64,000 nt of DNA from PALSA-1353 sp036267155. Lineage in GTDB: Bacteria; Planctomycetota; Phycisphaerae; Tepidisphaerales; Tepidisphaeraceae. The translations under genes and the position numbers were made by a program. The first letter of the stretch is position 1; the number at the start of each line of letters is the position of its first letter. Of the stretch, positions 31,417 to 40,622 are shown one piece after another. The DNA lies in NCBI GenBank assembly GCA_036267155.1, contig DATAWP010000034.1:57741-121740 (forward strand). The letters run 5' to 3'. The notes below the pieces were generated by a model. That model was not told the origin of the DNA. It saw nothing but the letters and a program-made list of their open reading frames with translations, and did not search any database.

Positions 31417-34248
31417 ATGGAATCGTTTGACATCATCAATCGCGGCAACGCGGATTACATCGATCGGTTATACCAGCAATATCAATCGGACACTCGTTCG
31501 GTAGACCCATACTGGCAGGCGTTTTTCGCGGGTTTTGAAGCCGCCGGGGGACGGGCCGCGGCGCTCACCGGCGCTTTCCAAACTTCCGACCAGCCCGATC
31601 CCACCCAGGCTCGGGTCGGTGTGGATACCAAAAATCTGGTTCATTCCTATCGCGAGTTGGGCCATCTCCTGGCCACCCTTGATCCCCTCGGCCACCACCG
31701 GCCAAGCCATGCATTATTGGACCTGTCCCAATTCGGCCTGAGCGATGCCGACATGGACAAGCGGGTCACGCACACCGATTTTCAGGGTCCGTTTGACGGC
31801 ACGCTTCGCGATCTGATCGACAAGCTGCGGGCGACATATTGCAGCACGCTCGGCGTGGAATTCGTGAACATCTCCGAAAAGGCTCAGCGCGAATGGCTGA
31901 TCCAGCGCATGGAGCCGATCTTCAATCGGCCCATCCTGACCAACCCCCAGCGGCAGGCGCTGTTGTACGAACTCGTCGCCGTCCAGGGATTTGAAGATTT
32001 CCTGGTCCTCAAACAGCCGGGCCAGAAACGCTTCGGAATCGAAGGCGCCGAATCGCTGATCCCCCTGCTCAACACCCTGGTGGACGACGGCGCGTCGCTT
32101 GGCATATTGGAAGTGGTGATGGGCACCGCCCATCGCGGCAGGCTGAACGTCCTCGCTCACGTCGTCAACAAGCCGTATGAGGCAATCCTGCGCGAATTCG
32201 AGGGGCAGACAAAAGAAAAATTCGACGGCGACGGCGACGTGAAATATCACCTGGGATACGCCCAGGACCGCCTGACCAAGAGCAAACACAACATCCACAT
32301 CGCGCTCAGCTATAACCCCAGCCATCTCGAACTGGTCGATCCAGTGGTGGTGGGCATCGTGCGGGCCAAGCAGAATTATCGCGGCGATCACGAAACGCGG
32401 ACGCGGGTGGCGCCGATTCTGATCCACGGCGACGCCGCATTCTGCGGACAGGGGATCGTCCACGAAACCCTGGGGCTTTCGGAACTTCCCTACTACCGCA
32501 CGGGCGGAACGATCCACGTCATCATAAACAATCAGATTGGCTTCACGACTCTGCCGCGGCAGGGACGGTTCACGCCATATCCCACCGACGTGGCCAAGAT
32601 GATCCAAGCGCCGATCTTCCACGTGAACGGCGACGATCCCGAGGCGTGTATTCACGCGGCGGGGCTGGCCATTGCGTTCCGCCAGAAATTCCACTGCGAT
32701 GTCATGATCGACCTGTGGTGTTACCGCAAGAACGGCCACAACGAGCAGGATGAGCCGAGCTTCACCCAGCCCGTGATGGCGCGCGAGATCGCCGCCAAAA
32801 CCAGCGTCCGCGATCTGTACGCCCAGCAGTTGATCGAGCAGGGCGTGGTTACGCCAGAGCAATTTGAAGGGATGAAGGCCGAAGCGCGCAGCCGGCTGGA
32901 CGAAGCGCTGGCCCATGCCCGCGACACTCACTCGGCGCCGGCGTCCCCGGCGGATTTCGGCGGTGTATGGAAGGGGTTCGCCCGGAATGGCGATTGGTCG
33001 GCCATCACCAGAGTTCCCGCCGATCTGCTGCGAAAAGTCGGCGAAGGAGCCACGCGCGTCCCCGAAGGATTCACCGTTCATCCCAAACTCAAGACTCTTT
33101 TGACGAAGCGGCAGGAAATGTCGATCGGCAAGGCGCCCATCGACTGGGGCGGAGCCGAAATGCTGGCGCTGGGAAGCCTTCTGCTGGAAGGCACGCCGGT
33201 GCGATTCGTCGGGCAAGACGCCCAGCGCGGCACGTTCACCCACCGCCATGGCGCCCTGCGCGATTACAACACCGGCGAAAAATACGTGCCGCTCGCCAAC
33301 ATTGCCGAAAACCAGGCGCCCATCATCTTAGTCAATACCATGCTTTCGGAGTTGGCCGTGTTGGGTTTTGAATACGGCTTCAGTTCCGCCGATCCGCGAA
33401 ACCTCGTGGTCTGGGAAGCGCAATTTGGCGATTTCGTCAACGGAGCCCAGCCGATCATCGATCAATTCATCGTCGCGGCCGAATCGAAATGGGGAAAGAT
33501 GTCCGGCCTGGTCATGCTGCTGCCCCACGGCTACGAAGGATCGGGGCCCGAACATTCCTACGCGTATCTCGACCGGTTCCTGGCGCTCTCGGCCGAGGAG
33601 AACATCCAGGTCGTTTATCCCAGCACACCGGCGCAATATTTTCACGTTCTTCGCAGGCAGATGCGCCGCAATTTCCGCAAGCCGCTGGTTCTGATGATGC
33701 CCAAGTCGATGCTGCGCGATGCGAGTTCCACGCTGACCGATCTGACCGAAGGCTCGTTCCATCTGGTGATCGACGATCCGGCCTATCCCTCGCGCGACCG
33801 GGTGAGGCGGCTGCTCCTGTGCAGCGGCAAGATTTATTTCGCGCTGGAGGCAGCCCGCAAAAAAGCGGGGCTGGAAGACATCGCCATCGTGCGCGTCGAG
33901 CAGCTTTATCCGTATCCCAAGGGCGAGCTTCAGTCGATCCTGGCCAAGTATCGCAACGCCCACGAGGTTTGCTGGGTGCAGGAAGAACCGAAGAACCGCG
34001 GGGCGTGGGTGTTCATGTCCGACCGTCTGGAGCCGATGCTGCCGGAGACGGCCGTGCTGAGCTATTTCGGCCGTGAGGAATCGGCCAGCCCGGCGGTCGG
34101 GTCCAAGCGCGTCAGCGATCAGGAAGAGGCCGAGATCATCTCCCGCGCCCTGGAATTGCCCGCGGCCAAGCCAACAACGCCCCCCGCCGCCGCGGACGAA
34201 TCACAACTGGAAAAAGTCGCACACGGCTCGGGCGTGGGCGGCGATTGA
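31417..34248 (+). CDS. sucA: 2-oxoglutarate dehydrogenase E1 component
   Basis: SucA decarboxylates 2-oxoglutarate with thiamine diphosphate and passes the succinyl group to the lipoyl arm of E2. The 943-residue protein begins with the E1-specific N-terminal segment NADYIDRLYQQYQ, and contains HRGRLNVLAHVVNKP, the ThDP-binding run from GDAAFCGQGIV to NNQIGFTT, LPHGYEGSGPEHSYA and the C-terminal EEPKNRGAW. The length is normal. The sucB gene follows after 63 bp. The E3 gene and sucCD are not nearby. Confidence 0.97.
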   Translation: MESFDIINRGNADYIDRLYQQYQSDTRSVDPYWQAFFAGFEAAGGRAAALTGAFQTSDQPDPTQARVGVDTKNLVHSYRELGHLLATLDPLGHHRPSHALLDLSQFGLSDADMDKRVTHTDFQGPFDGTLRDLIDKLRATYCSTLGVEFVNISEKAQREWLIQRMEPIFNRPILTNPQRQALLYELVAVQGFEDFLVLKQPGQKRFGIEGAESLIPLLNTLVDDGASLGILEVVMGTAHRGRLNVLAHVVNKPYEAILREFEGQTKEKFDGDGDVKYHLGYAQDRLTKSKHNIHIALSYNPSHLELVDPVVVGIVRAKQNYRGDHETRTRVAPILIHGDAAFCGQGIVHETLGLSELPYYRTGGTIHVIINNQIGFTTLPRQGRFTPYPTDVAKMIQAPIFHVNGDDPEACIHAAGLAIAFRQKFHCDVMIDLWCYRKNGHNEQDEPSFTQPVMAREIAAKTSVRDLYAQQLIEQGVVTPEQFEGMKAEARSRLDEALAHARDTHSAPASPADFGGVWKGFARNGDWSAITRVPADLLRKVGEGATRVPEGFTVHPKLKTLLTKRQEMSIGKAPIDWGGAEMLALGSLLLEGTPVRFVGQDAQRGTFTHRHGALRDYNTGEKYVPLANIAENQAPIILVNTMLSELAVLGFEYGFSSADPRNLVVWEAQFGDFVNGAQPIIDQFIVAAESKWGKMSGLVMLLPHGYEGSGPEHSYAYLDRFLALSAEENIQVVYPSTPAQYFHVLRRQMRRNFRKPLVLMMPKSMLRDASSTLTDLTEGSFHLVIDDPAYPSRDRVRRLLLCSGKIYFALEAARKKAGLEDIAIVRVEQLYPYPKGELQSILAKYRNAHEVCWVQEEPKNRGAWVFMSDRLEPMLPETAVLSYFGREESASPAVGSKRVSDQEEAEIISRALELPAAKPTTPPAAADESQLEKVAHGSGVGGD

Positions 34249-34311
34249 CGTTCCGTTTAGCCGCGACCCAAAGGGGAGCGCGAATCATCGCCGATTGAAA
34301 AGGCACCATCC

Positions 34312-35640
34312 ATGGTCATCCAGGTAAAAGTTCCCGGTCTGGGCGAGTCGGTCAAACAAGCCACGCTGCTCAAGTGGCACAAGCAGGACGGCGAAGCCGT
34401 GAGGGCTGACGAGCCGTTGTGCGAATTGGAAAGCGACAAGGCGAACGCGGACGTGCCGTCCCCGGCTGCGGGCGTCCTGCGAAGAAAAAAAAAGGAGGGT
34501 GAGACGGTTGAAGTCGACGAAGCGATCGCCGAGATCGATCCCACCGGCGTTCCCACGTCTAAACCCGTAAAAGCCGTCGAGCAGAAAAGGGCGGCCGCGG
34601 TTTCGGCTTCGCCGCCCAATGCATCGCAAGCCATCTCGACAAGCTCGGGGCTGGCTGCATCCGCGACGGCAACGCTTGAGGAATACAGCCCGGCCGTCCG
34701 CACGCTGATCGCGGAAAACCGGCTCGATCCCAAAACGATTCCCGCGACCGGCCCAAAGGGCCGGCTCACCAAAGAAGACGTGGAAGTCTATCTCGCCGCC
34801 CCACCGCCCGCGATGAGCCGCGTCGAACCGCCTGCTTCATTCCGCCCCGCCCCGTCGGCCGCGACGGAGAAGAAAAAAGATGTCGCCGCGGTTGCTCCCC
34901 CGCTTGCGGCTCCAGCTTCGCAGACGATCATGTTCGATTCCACGGGAATCCATCGCGAGCCCATGAGCAGAATCCGCAAGCGGATTGCCGAGACGCTTCT
35001 GCAAGCCCAGCAAAACGCGGCGATTCTGACCACCTTCAACGAAGTCGATCTCACCGCCGTCATTGAGCTGCGCAACAAGTTCAAGGACCGCTTCCAGGAA
35101 GTCCACGGCATCTCGCTGGGGTTCATGAGTTTCTTCGCCCGCGCGACGGTCCTGGCCCTGAAGGAATTCCCCAAGGTGAACGCCTTCATCGAAGGCGACA
35201 ACGTCGTCTATCACCAGTTCGTCCACCTCGGCATCGCCGTCAGCACCGACCGCGGATTGGCCGTCCCGGTGCTGCGTAACGTGGAGAAGATGTCCTTCGC
35301 AAAAATCGAAACCGAGATCAAACGCCTTGCCACGGCCACGCGCGACGGCAAGCTCTCGCTGGAAGAACTCTCCGGCGGAACATTCACAATCACCAACGGC
35401 GGCATCTTCGGCAGCCTGCTCAGCACCCCGATTCTGAATCCCCCCCAGAGCGGAATCCTCGGCATGCACGCCATCCAAAAGCGTCCGGTCGTCATCAACG
35501 ACAAGATCGAAATCCGTTCGATGATGTACCTGGCCCTGAGCTACGACCACCGCCTGGTGGACGGACGGGAATCGGTCAGCTTCCTCGTGCGCCTCCGGCA
35601 ATTCCTGGAAGACCCGACGCGGCTGATGCTGGAGATCTAG
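34312..35640 (+). CDS. sucB: 2-oxoglutarate dehydrogenase E2 (dihydrolipoyl succinyltransferase)
   Basis: This E2 acyltransferase has an N-terminal lipoyl domain with Lys43 in LESDKANADV, an Ala/Pro-rich linker, a peripheral subunit-binding domain (about residues 124-160, YSPAVRTLIAENRLDP), a second linker and the catalytic domain with SYDHRLVDGRE at the active site. At 442 residues it is typical. It is co-oriented with sucA. A dispersed repeat copy lies 12 bp after its stop. Confidence 0.96.
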   Translation: MVIQVKVPGLGESVKQATLLKWHKQDGEAVRADEPLCELESDKANADVPSPAAGVLRRKKKEGETVEVDEAIAEIDPTGVPTSKPVKAVEQKRAAAVSASPPNASQAISTSSGLAASATATLEEYSPAVRTLIAENRLDPKTIPATGPKGRLTKEDVEVYLAAPPPAMSRVEPPASFRPAPSAATEKKKDVAAVAPPLAAPASQTIMFDSTGIHREPMSRIRKRIAETLLQAQQNAAILTTFNEVDLTAVIELRNKFKDRFQEVHGISLGFMSFFARATVLALKEFPKVNAFIEGDNVVYHQFVHLGIAVSTDRGLAVPVLRNVEKMSFAKIETEIKRLATATRDGKLSLEELSGGTFTITNGGIFGSLLSTPILNPPQSGILGMHAIQKRPVVINDKIEIRSMMYLALSYDHRLVDGRESVSFLVRLRQFLEDPTRLMLEI

Positions 35641-35652
35641 CCACGGGCGGCG

Positions 35653-35676
35653 CTAGACACGATAGACACTTTTTCG
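35653..35676 (+). repeat. Dispersed intergenic repeat, copy 2
   Basis: This is the second copy of the 24-bp repeat also found at 12265-12288, again on the plus strand and again directly after a stop codon. The two copies differ at the eighth and tenth bases only. Beyond the repeat the flanks diverge but are both AT-rich. Confidence 0.7.
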
Positions 35677-35842
35677 ATGTCAAAATTGACCTGTTTGACC
35701 CATCGAAATATGTCGTAAATTATTATCAATAATAACCTTATGAAAACGCACCGCGCGGCTCGAATTGCGCTACACCGCCAAAAAATGTCCCATTTTATAT
35801 TATTTTGCTAACAAGAGGTTGGCTCAAGCCGGCCAGGATCAC

Positions 35843-35862
35843 CGGCTCGTTTTGTCGAGCCG
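35843..35862. terminator. Possible terminator hairpin after the 35897-36343 gene
   Basis: CGGCTCG and CGAGCCG form a 7-bp perfect stem with a 6-base loop, 35 bp past the stop of the minus-strand gene. There is no T tract, so the call is weak. Confidence 0.3.
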
Positions 35863-35896
35863 CGCCTTGTGCTTGCGACTTGCACGATCGTTACGA

Positions 35897-36343
35897 CTAC
35901 GCGATCGATTCCACAAACTCGCCGCGCTTTAGACGATGCGGTTTCGGAAGTTTCTTTTCGGCCTTGAGTCGCCGTTGCGTTGGATCGTCTTCGCCCTCGG
36001 GCCACAGGTGGAATCCACCACGAGTTGCACGGATGTTCCAAATGCCCCAAAGCCACATCCCGTCGCCATGATTGGCCCCGTCATATTCCACTCGATGTGC
36101 CCGCTCGTACTGCTTCACCATCTGAACGCGGCCTGTCTTTACATCGTATGTGCCTTCAAAGTCGAAACGACCCACGATGTCGCGTCCACTGCCTTTTACC
36201 CGACCCTGAACGAATTCCAATGAAAGGGACATCTGCTGTTTCCCGAGTCTGCGCTGAATCCAGAACCCAATCCACGGCCCCGAAGGGAAACGAGGATCGG
36301 TCTCGACGTCAGGCCGCTTGTCCTTGTTTCGGATTTCGTTCAT
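35897..36343 (-). CDS. Hypothetical protein
   Basis: This 148-residue protein has the stretch DPRFPSGPWIGFWIQRRLGK, then a predicted beta-rich middle (MSLSLEFVQGRVKGSGRDIVG, then FDFEGTYDVKTGRV) and several Trp (GMWLWGIWNIRATRGGFHLW). The alternating pattern resembles small lipocalin-like or AttH-like barrels, but I do not recognise a family. There is no signal peptide, so it should be cytoplasmic. No Shine-Dalgarno is visible at 36343. Confidence 0.6.
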   Translation of the reverse strand: MNEIRNKDKRPDVETDPRFPSGPWIGFWIQRRLGKQQMSLSLEFVQGRVKGSGRDIVGRFDFEGTYDVKTGRVQMVKQYERAHRVEYDGANHGDGMWLWGIWNIRATRGGFHLWPEGEDDPTQRRLKAEKKLPKPHRLKRGEFVESIA

Positions 36344-36415
36344 GGCACGGATGGCTCATTATATCGCATATGGTCGTGAGCATCCCCTTCCGATCATGGG
36401 GCGGACTGATGATTC

Positions 36416-36552
36416 AGCAACTTAAGGGCAAACGGCAGGAACGAGGCCGTCTTTCGGGGGAAGCCAGGCGGCAGCATCATCAACATCAGTTCCATCGTCG
36501 GTTCCCATCCAATGTCGATGGCTGCCGATGGGCTACGGAGTGTTTGAGTTGG
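36416..36552 (+). pseudogene. SDR gene fragment
   Basis: A short plus-strand frame reads GGSIINISSIVGSHPMSMAA and continues DGLRSV before a stop at about 36550. This is the strand-5 and catalytic-Ser region of a short-chain dehydrogenase. The N-terminal Rossmann part and the YxxxK motif are missing, so it is a remnant in the 301-bp gap between the hypothetical protein and the TetR gene. The rest of that gap has nothing recognisable. Confidence 0.55.
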
Positions 36553-36644
36553 GAATATATCGCAGAAGATCGGCGAGCCTCATTCGAATCCAATCCGCCG
36601 CTGTCAAAACGCGCAATTGTTGGCCGACCGAAATGGCTTACGGA

Positions 36645-37226
36645 TCAGCGCAATATTTGGCTGAACAAAACCCTTTTGAACCGCTCTAACGGCTTGATAC
36701 TCAGTTCGACTTTTGATTGCAGAATCGCGCCGTGCCACGAAGAGTAAAGGAAACTCGCAAGTTCGCCGAGGTCGGTCGATGCCGATAACTCGCCCGCATC
36801 GACCGCCGCTTTCAGGCAATAGACAATCGACTCGTGAATGTCCTTGAAGAACTCGGTCAGGCGCTGGCGAATTAACTTGCTTTGATCGCTTGCCTCGATG
36901 CTGAAATTTCCAATCAAACAGCCGCTGCGGTACTCGCCCTTTCTAAGAAACGCTATTTGCACGTCGAGCCATGCCCGTAGACGGCCAAGAGGCGGAAGAG
37001 AATCGTTGCGCAGAGTTTTGTCGATATTGCTTCGAACCATCGAGAAATAAAGGTCCAATACTTCCTGAGCAAATGCTTCTTTCGACCTGAAATGATTGGT
37101 GAACGATCCTTGCGGCACACCGGACGCACGGACAATGTCCCGCACGCTCGCTCCACTATAGCCGTGAGCAAGAAGAACCATTAGACCTTCCCGCAGCAAT
37201 TTATCTCGATGTGAGGGCTTTGGCAT
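36645..37226 (-). CDS. TetR/AcrR family transcriptional regulator
   Basis: This 193-residue repressor has an N-terminal TetR helix-turn-helix (SVRDIVRASGVPQGSFTNHF followed by RSKEAF) and a helical ligand-binding domain with a Cys (RSGCLIGNF). The start at 37226 fits family alignments. It is the last gene of the minus-strand operon that includes the quinone oxidoreductase 13 bp upstream. A likely operator lies in the spacer of the operon promoter at 40335-40344. Relatives next to SDR and quinone oxidoreductase genes often respond to electrophiles or quinones. Confidence 0.9.
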   Translation of the reverse strand: MPKPSHRDKLLREGLMVLLAHGYSGASVRDIVRASGVPQGSFTNHFRSKEAFAQEVLDLYFSMVRSNIDKTLRNDSLPPLGRLRAWLDVQIAFLRKGEYRSGCLIGNFSIEASDQSKLIRQRLTEFFKDIHESIVYCLKAAVDAGELSASTDLGELASFLYSSWHGAILQSKVELSIKPLERFKRVLFSQILR

Positions 37227-37239
37227 AAAGAACTCTTTG

Positions 37240-38211
37240 TCATATTGTGAGAACGACCCTGCCGAAGGGGCGGCCCTCAATCAGGTAACGCAGAGCGTCA
37301 GCCGCTTCGGTCAGCGGGAAGGACTTAGCCACGATCGGCTTGACCTCGCCGGATTTAAGCAGTGAGATAATAACCTTCCAAGCGTCTCTCATCACTGCCT
37401 CCGGCTGAAGGAACATGTTGAGACTACGGATACTGGCCTGTGGCACGATAAGACTTGTCACGTCGATGGTTGTCTTACGGCTTGCGGAATACCCCAGCGT
37501 TGTGAGGCTTCCTTCCAATGCGAGCGTTCCGAGGGCCTCGCTCAAGACTTCGCCACCGATTCCGTCGATGACAATGTCCGCGCCGTACCCGCCCGTAATA
37601 CGACGCACCCCGTCCTCCAACTTTTCCAAGGAAGTATCGATGACTTCATTGAATCCGAGCGCCCTCGCCTGTTCGGCTTTCGCGTGATTGGTCGTGCTCG
37701 ACATGGCGTGCTTTGCGCCCAAGGCGCGCGCCAATTGCGTCACCGCGTTGCCGATCGATCCCCCGATCGCTGGTGCGAACACTGTCTTGCCTGCCCGAAA
37801 ACCAGCCCGGCTAAGAGCCACATGGGCGGTGAGATACGCGACTGGAATACCCGCGGCACTCACGTCGTCGATATTGTCAGGAATCAGGCAAAGGTCTTTC
37901 TTCCGCACTGCAACCCACTCGCTGTATGTTCCATCCTCAAAAGCACCGTAGGGGCCAAAGAACATTACGCGTGAGCCGACGGGAAACTCCGTTCCGCCTC
38001 CCTCCGCCACCACACCCGCTCCTTCGTTGCCTAGCACCAGCGGCGCCTTCGAGTGGTGAAATTGGCCGGAAAGAATCGTGTGATCGAGCGGCGTAACGCC
38101 GGCTGCGGTGATTCGCAGCAATACTCTTCCGTCCGAGGTCACCGGTTTTGGAAGCTGTACGAGCTTCAACCCTTCATAGCCATTAAATCTTTCCGCTCTC
38201 ATTGCACGCAT
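37240..38211 (-). CDS. Zinc-independent quinone oxidoreductase-like MDR protein
   Basis: This 323-residue medium-chain dehydrogenase/reductase lacks zinc-ligand cysteines and has the NAD(P)H-binding loop as VFAPAIGGSIGNAVTQLARALGA, a variant of the usual AxxGxxG pattern. Other family features are VLLRITAAGVTPLDHTILSG and VLGNEGAGVV. It should reduce quinones or enones with NADPH. The start at 38211 follows GGAG. It lies between the SnoaL-like gene (77 bp upstream) and the TetR gene. Confidence 0.88.
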   Translation of the reverse strand: MRAMRAERFNGYEGLKLVQLPKPVTSDGRVLLRITAAGVTPLDHTILSGQFHHSKAPLVLGNEGAGVVAEGGGTEFPVGSRVMFFGPYGAFEDGTYSEWVAVRKKDLCLIPDNIDDVSAAGIPVAYLTAHVALSRAGFRAGKTVFAPAIGGSIGNAVTQLARALGAKHAMSSTTNHAKAEQARALGFNEVIDTSLEKLEDGVRRITGGYGADIVIDGIGGEVLSEALGTLALEGSLTTLGYSASRKTTIDVTSLIVPQASIRSLNMFLQPEAVMRDAWKVIISLLKSGEVKPIVAKSFPLTEAADALRYLIEGRPFGRVVLTI

Positions 38212-38288
38212 GGCGGTTCTCCAATTTTTGTTGGATGTATCTCGGTGGGGCCGCGCGGGCCGGATATATTCATTTTGCACATCTCGGG

Positions 38289-38729
38289 TTATTTCGGGAA
38301 CGCATCGCCAAACATCGGCAGCCCGCTCTTGGACTGCTGCCGAGTGGCTTCGTCTTGAAGGACATCCCAGTGTTCGACCAGGATTCCGTCCTTGATGCGC
38401 AAGATGTCCGCTGCAATCCAATTCGCGGGCCGGCCCAGCCCTGAGAATCGCCCATGGATGATTACGAAATCACCATCGGCCACGATTACCCCCGGTTCAT
38501 ACTTGAGAGAGGGTGGGCTACTTTTGATCAAATTAAAGAGGCCATCGCGGCCCGGCTCGATATGGGCGCTGTGCTGGATGTAGCGGGGAGACCAATATCG
38601 CTCGGCCTCGGCGTAATCCCTTTTGTTAAAAAGCGCATCGAACGCCTTGAGGACCAGCGCTTTATTTCTAGATTCTTTCGAGTCTAACATGTTGACCTCT
38701 TTGGTTGCGATGTCATCGGCTGGGGTCAT
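38289..38729 (-). CDS. SnoaL/NTF2-like protein
   Basis: This 146-residue protein has the cone-shaped alpha+beta NTF2-like fold signature: LVLKAFDALFNKRDYAEAERYWSPRYIQHSAHI and FSGLGRPANWIAADILRIKDGILVEHWDVLQ. It resembles SnoaL-like polyketide cyclase proteins and other small hydrolases or isomerases. The ATG at 38729 overlaps the upstream SDR stop by 4 bp. Substrate unknown. Confidence 0.88.
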   Translation of the reverse strand: MTPADDIATKEVNMLDSKESRNKALVLKAFDALFNKRDYAEAERYWSPRYIQHSAHIEPGRDGLFNLIKSSPPSLKYEPGVIVADGDFVIIHGRFSGLGRPANWIAADILRIKDGILVEHWDVLQDEATRQQSKSGLPMFGDAFPK

Positions 38730-39472
38730 AGTTTCGAGCCGCCATCAACCGCGATCGTGTGTCCCGTGATCCATCGCGCGGCGTCGGAAGCCAGGAACGC
38801 AAAGACCCCGCCTATGTCATCCGGCGTTGCAATGCGCTTCAGCGCCTGTATCGACATCGTGAGTTGCCGGCCCGACTCGGTATGAGCAAAGCTCGACATT
38901 TCCGTGTCAACCACGCCCGGCGCGACGGCGTTCACCCAAATTCCGCGGGGACCAAGCGCGGCGGCAAAGTGTTTCACCAACGTGTCAATAGCGCCTTTGG
39001 TCGCCGCATAAGCCGCTAGTGCGCCGACCGCAGAGCGTGCGCCGATGGAGGATACGAAGATCACGTTGGAGCCGTCTTGCAGCACCGGAAGCAATTGCTG
39101 AACGAGAAAGTAGGGAGCGCGGACATTGACCGCGAATAGCCGATCGAAATCCTCGACGGTCAATCCTTCGATGGGGACGGATTTGGAGATGCCCGCATTG
39201 GCGATCAAGATGTCAAGCTTTCCATCGACGATCTTGCGGACTTTCTCGGCCAGTATATGGGCGCCGTCGGCTGCCGCGAGGTCGGCGGCAACGGCTTCGG
39301 CCTGGCCGCCCGCTCCGCGAATCTCGGATACCAATGCCTCAGCCTCTTCGCGGCCTCGACCGTAATGCACCAGGACACGCGCCCCGTCGTGGGCGAGGGA
39401 GCGAGCCGCCGCCTGACCAATGCCGCGCGATGCGCCGGTGACCAGCGCAATCTTATTTGTTAAGTTTGCCAT
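38726..39472 (-). CDS. Short-chain dehydrogenase/reductase
   Basis: This 248-residue classical SDR has TGASRGIGQAAA for cofactor binding, NAG, the catalytic Ser in IFVSSIGA and YxxxK in AYAATKGAID. An Arg-rich stretch after strand 2 (HYGRGREEAE) points to NADP(H). It overlaps the SnoaL-like gene and follows a similar SDR by 29 bp. AAGGAG precedes the ATG. Confidence 0.93.
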   Translation of the reverse strand: MANLTNKIALVTGASRGIGQAAARSLAHDGARVLVHYGRGREEAEALVSEIRGAGGQAEAVAADLAAADGAHILAEKVRKIVDGKLDILIANAGISKSVPIEGLTVEDFDRLFAVNVRAPYFLVQQLLPVLQDGSNVIFVSSIGARSAVGALAAYAATKGAIDTLVKHFAAALGPRGIWVNAVAPGVVDTEMSSFAHTESGRQLTMSIQALKRIATPDDIGGVFAFLASDAARWITGHTIAVDGGSKL

Positions 39473-39501
39473 GTTGATTCTCCTTCGTGTGAAATTTGCA
39501 A

Positions 39502-40242
39502 CTACGCATTCATTCCGCCATCCACGGTCAGATTCGCTCCGGTGATGTACGACGACTCCGGACCGGCGACGAACGCCACCATCGCGGCGATCTCTCCGAC
39601 GTGCCCATAGCGGTTAAGCGCTGTGGCGGCCTTCTGTGGGACCGCCCAATCGCCGGCGGCGGGATTCAGTTCCGTGTCGATCGGACCCGGCTGCACGTTG
39701 TTGACCGTGATGCCCCGGCTCCCGATCTCTCGCGCCAGTGCCTGAGTGAACATCTTGACGGCTCCCTTCGTGCCCGCGTAGGGCACAAGCCCAGGCGATG
39801 CGACACGCTCGCCAACGGCCGAACCGATCATGATGACGCGACCCCCGCTCTTCATGTGCTTCAGCGCCGCCTGCGTCGCGACGTACACGCCGCGGATATT
39901 GATGTCGATCACGCGATCCATCTCCTCCAGCGTGGCCTCTTCGAACGGTTTCGGAATGGCCGTACCGGCGTTGTTCACCAGCACATCAAGCCCGCCGAAC
40001 GTCGCGACGGTCCTTTCAACCGCAGCCCTCACGGCATTGGCATCGGCGGCGTCCGCTTGAATCGCGATCGCCTTTCCGCCGCTGCGTTCAATCTCCTGCA
40101 CGACCGACGTCGCCGCATCCGCGCCCTTTGTGTAGGTAATCGCCACGTTCGCGCCGTCGGCCGCGAGCCGTTTGGCAATCGCGGCCCCGATTCCCCGCGA
40201 ACCGCCGGTGACGAGTGCTGTTTTGTTGGTCAAGTTAGACAT
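39502..40242 (-). CDS. Short-chain dehydrogenase/reductase
   Basis: This 246-residue SDR has TGGSRGIGAAIA, NNAG, catalytic Ser in VIMIGSAVG and YAGTK. Its first residues (MSNLTNKTALVTG) nearly repeat those of the neighbouring SDR (MANLTNKIALVTG), indicating duplication. The start at 40242 follows AAAGGAAA. It is the first gene of the TetR operon. Confidence 0.93.
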   Translation of the reverse strand: MSNLTNKTALVTGGSRGIGAAIAKRLAADGANVAITYTKGADAATSVVQEIERSGGKAIAIQADAADANAVRAAVERTVATFGGLDVLVNNAGTAIPKPFEEATLEEMDRVIDINIRGVYVATQAALKHMKSGGRVIMIGSAVGERVASPGLVPYAGTKGAVKMFTQALAREIGSRGITVNNVQPGPIDTELNPAAGDWAVPQKAATALNRYGHVGEIAAMVAFVAGPESSYITGANLTVDGGMNA

Positions 40243-40326
40243 GGTGCGTTTCCTTTCGGTGTTGTGAACGCTGTTCGACATTTAGCGGACTCCACTCGTG
40301 CCATCGCTTTGGGACGCCGCGATGAA

Positions 40327-40356
40327 TTAATATGTACGTCCGTATTGCCTAGTCAA
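40327..40356 (-). promoter_or_regulatory. Promoter of the TetR operon with putative TetR operator
   Basis: On the minus strand TTGACT (40351-40356) and TATTAA (40327-40332) are separated by 18 bp. The spacer holds a partial palindrome TACG-TC-CGTA (40335-40344). A palindrome between the -35 and -10 boxes is a classic TetR-family arrangement. Confidence 0.6.
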
Positions 40357-40413
40357 ACAGCAATTGATTTTTTTGTCTCGAGCTAGTTGATTTCGATGAC
40401 CTTCCTGAATCGG

Positions 40414-40622
40414 TCAATGGAGTTCAAACGTTTGCCTGAGATTCGTGGGTAGCTCGATGGGCGGGGCTCCCATTAGAGGCAAATCCACTCCCATACAGGA
40501 AATGAGGAAACGTTCACCGAGTTCAAATCCCGCTGGCCTGTCCCCGTAAAACCATACAATCGCAATAGGTTATGGATTGGAGCCAGCGAGACGCCAACCG
40601 AACTTTTTCTCGTGGGTGTGCG
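40414..40622 (-). pseudogene. C-terminal remnant of an unknown protein
   Basis: A minus-strand frame ending at 40414 reads like protein: KKFGWRLAGSNP, a TAA at 40570-40572, then PIAIVWFYGDRPAGFELGER, continuing FLISCMGVDLPLMGAPPIEL to a natural stop. The single in-frame stop and lack of an upstream start suggest a decayed gene. I do not recognise the family. It lies in the 768-bp gap (40243-41010) between the divergent operons, which otherwise contains only the TetR operon promoter and no recognisable gene. Confidence 0.35.

Noticed and set aside
31714..33249. 511-codon open frame antisense to sucA
   Set aside because: The sense strand is a conserved E1 enzyme; the antisense product matches no family and lacks a start signal.
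40501..40560. GTTCAAATCC T-loop-like sequence, possible tRNA end
   Set aside because: The flanking bases do not form a T-stem or acceptor stem, and no anticodon or D-arm is seen upstream on the same strand.
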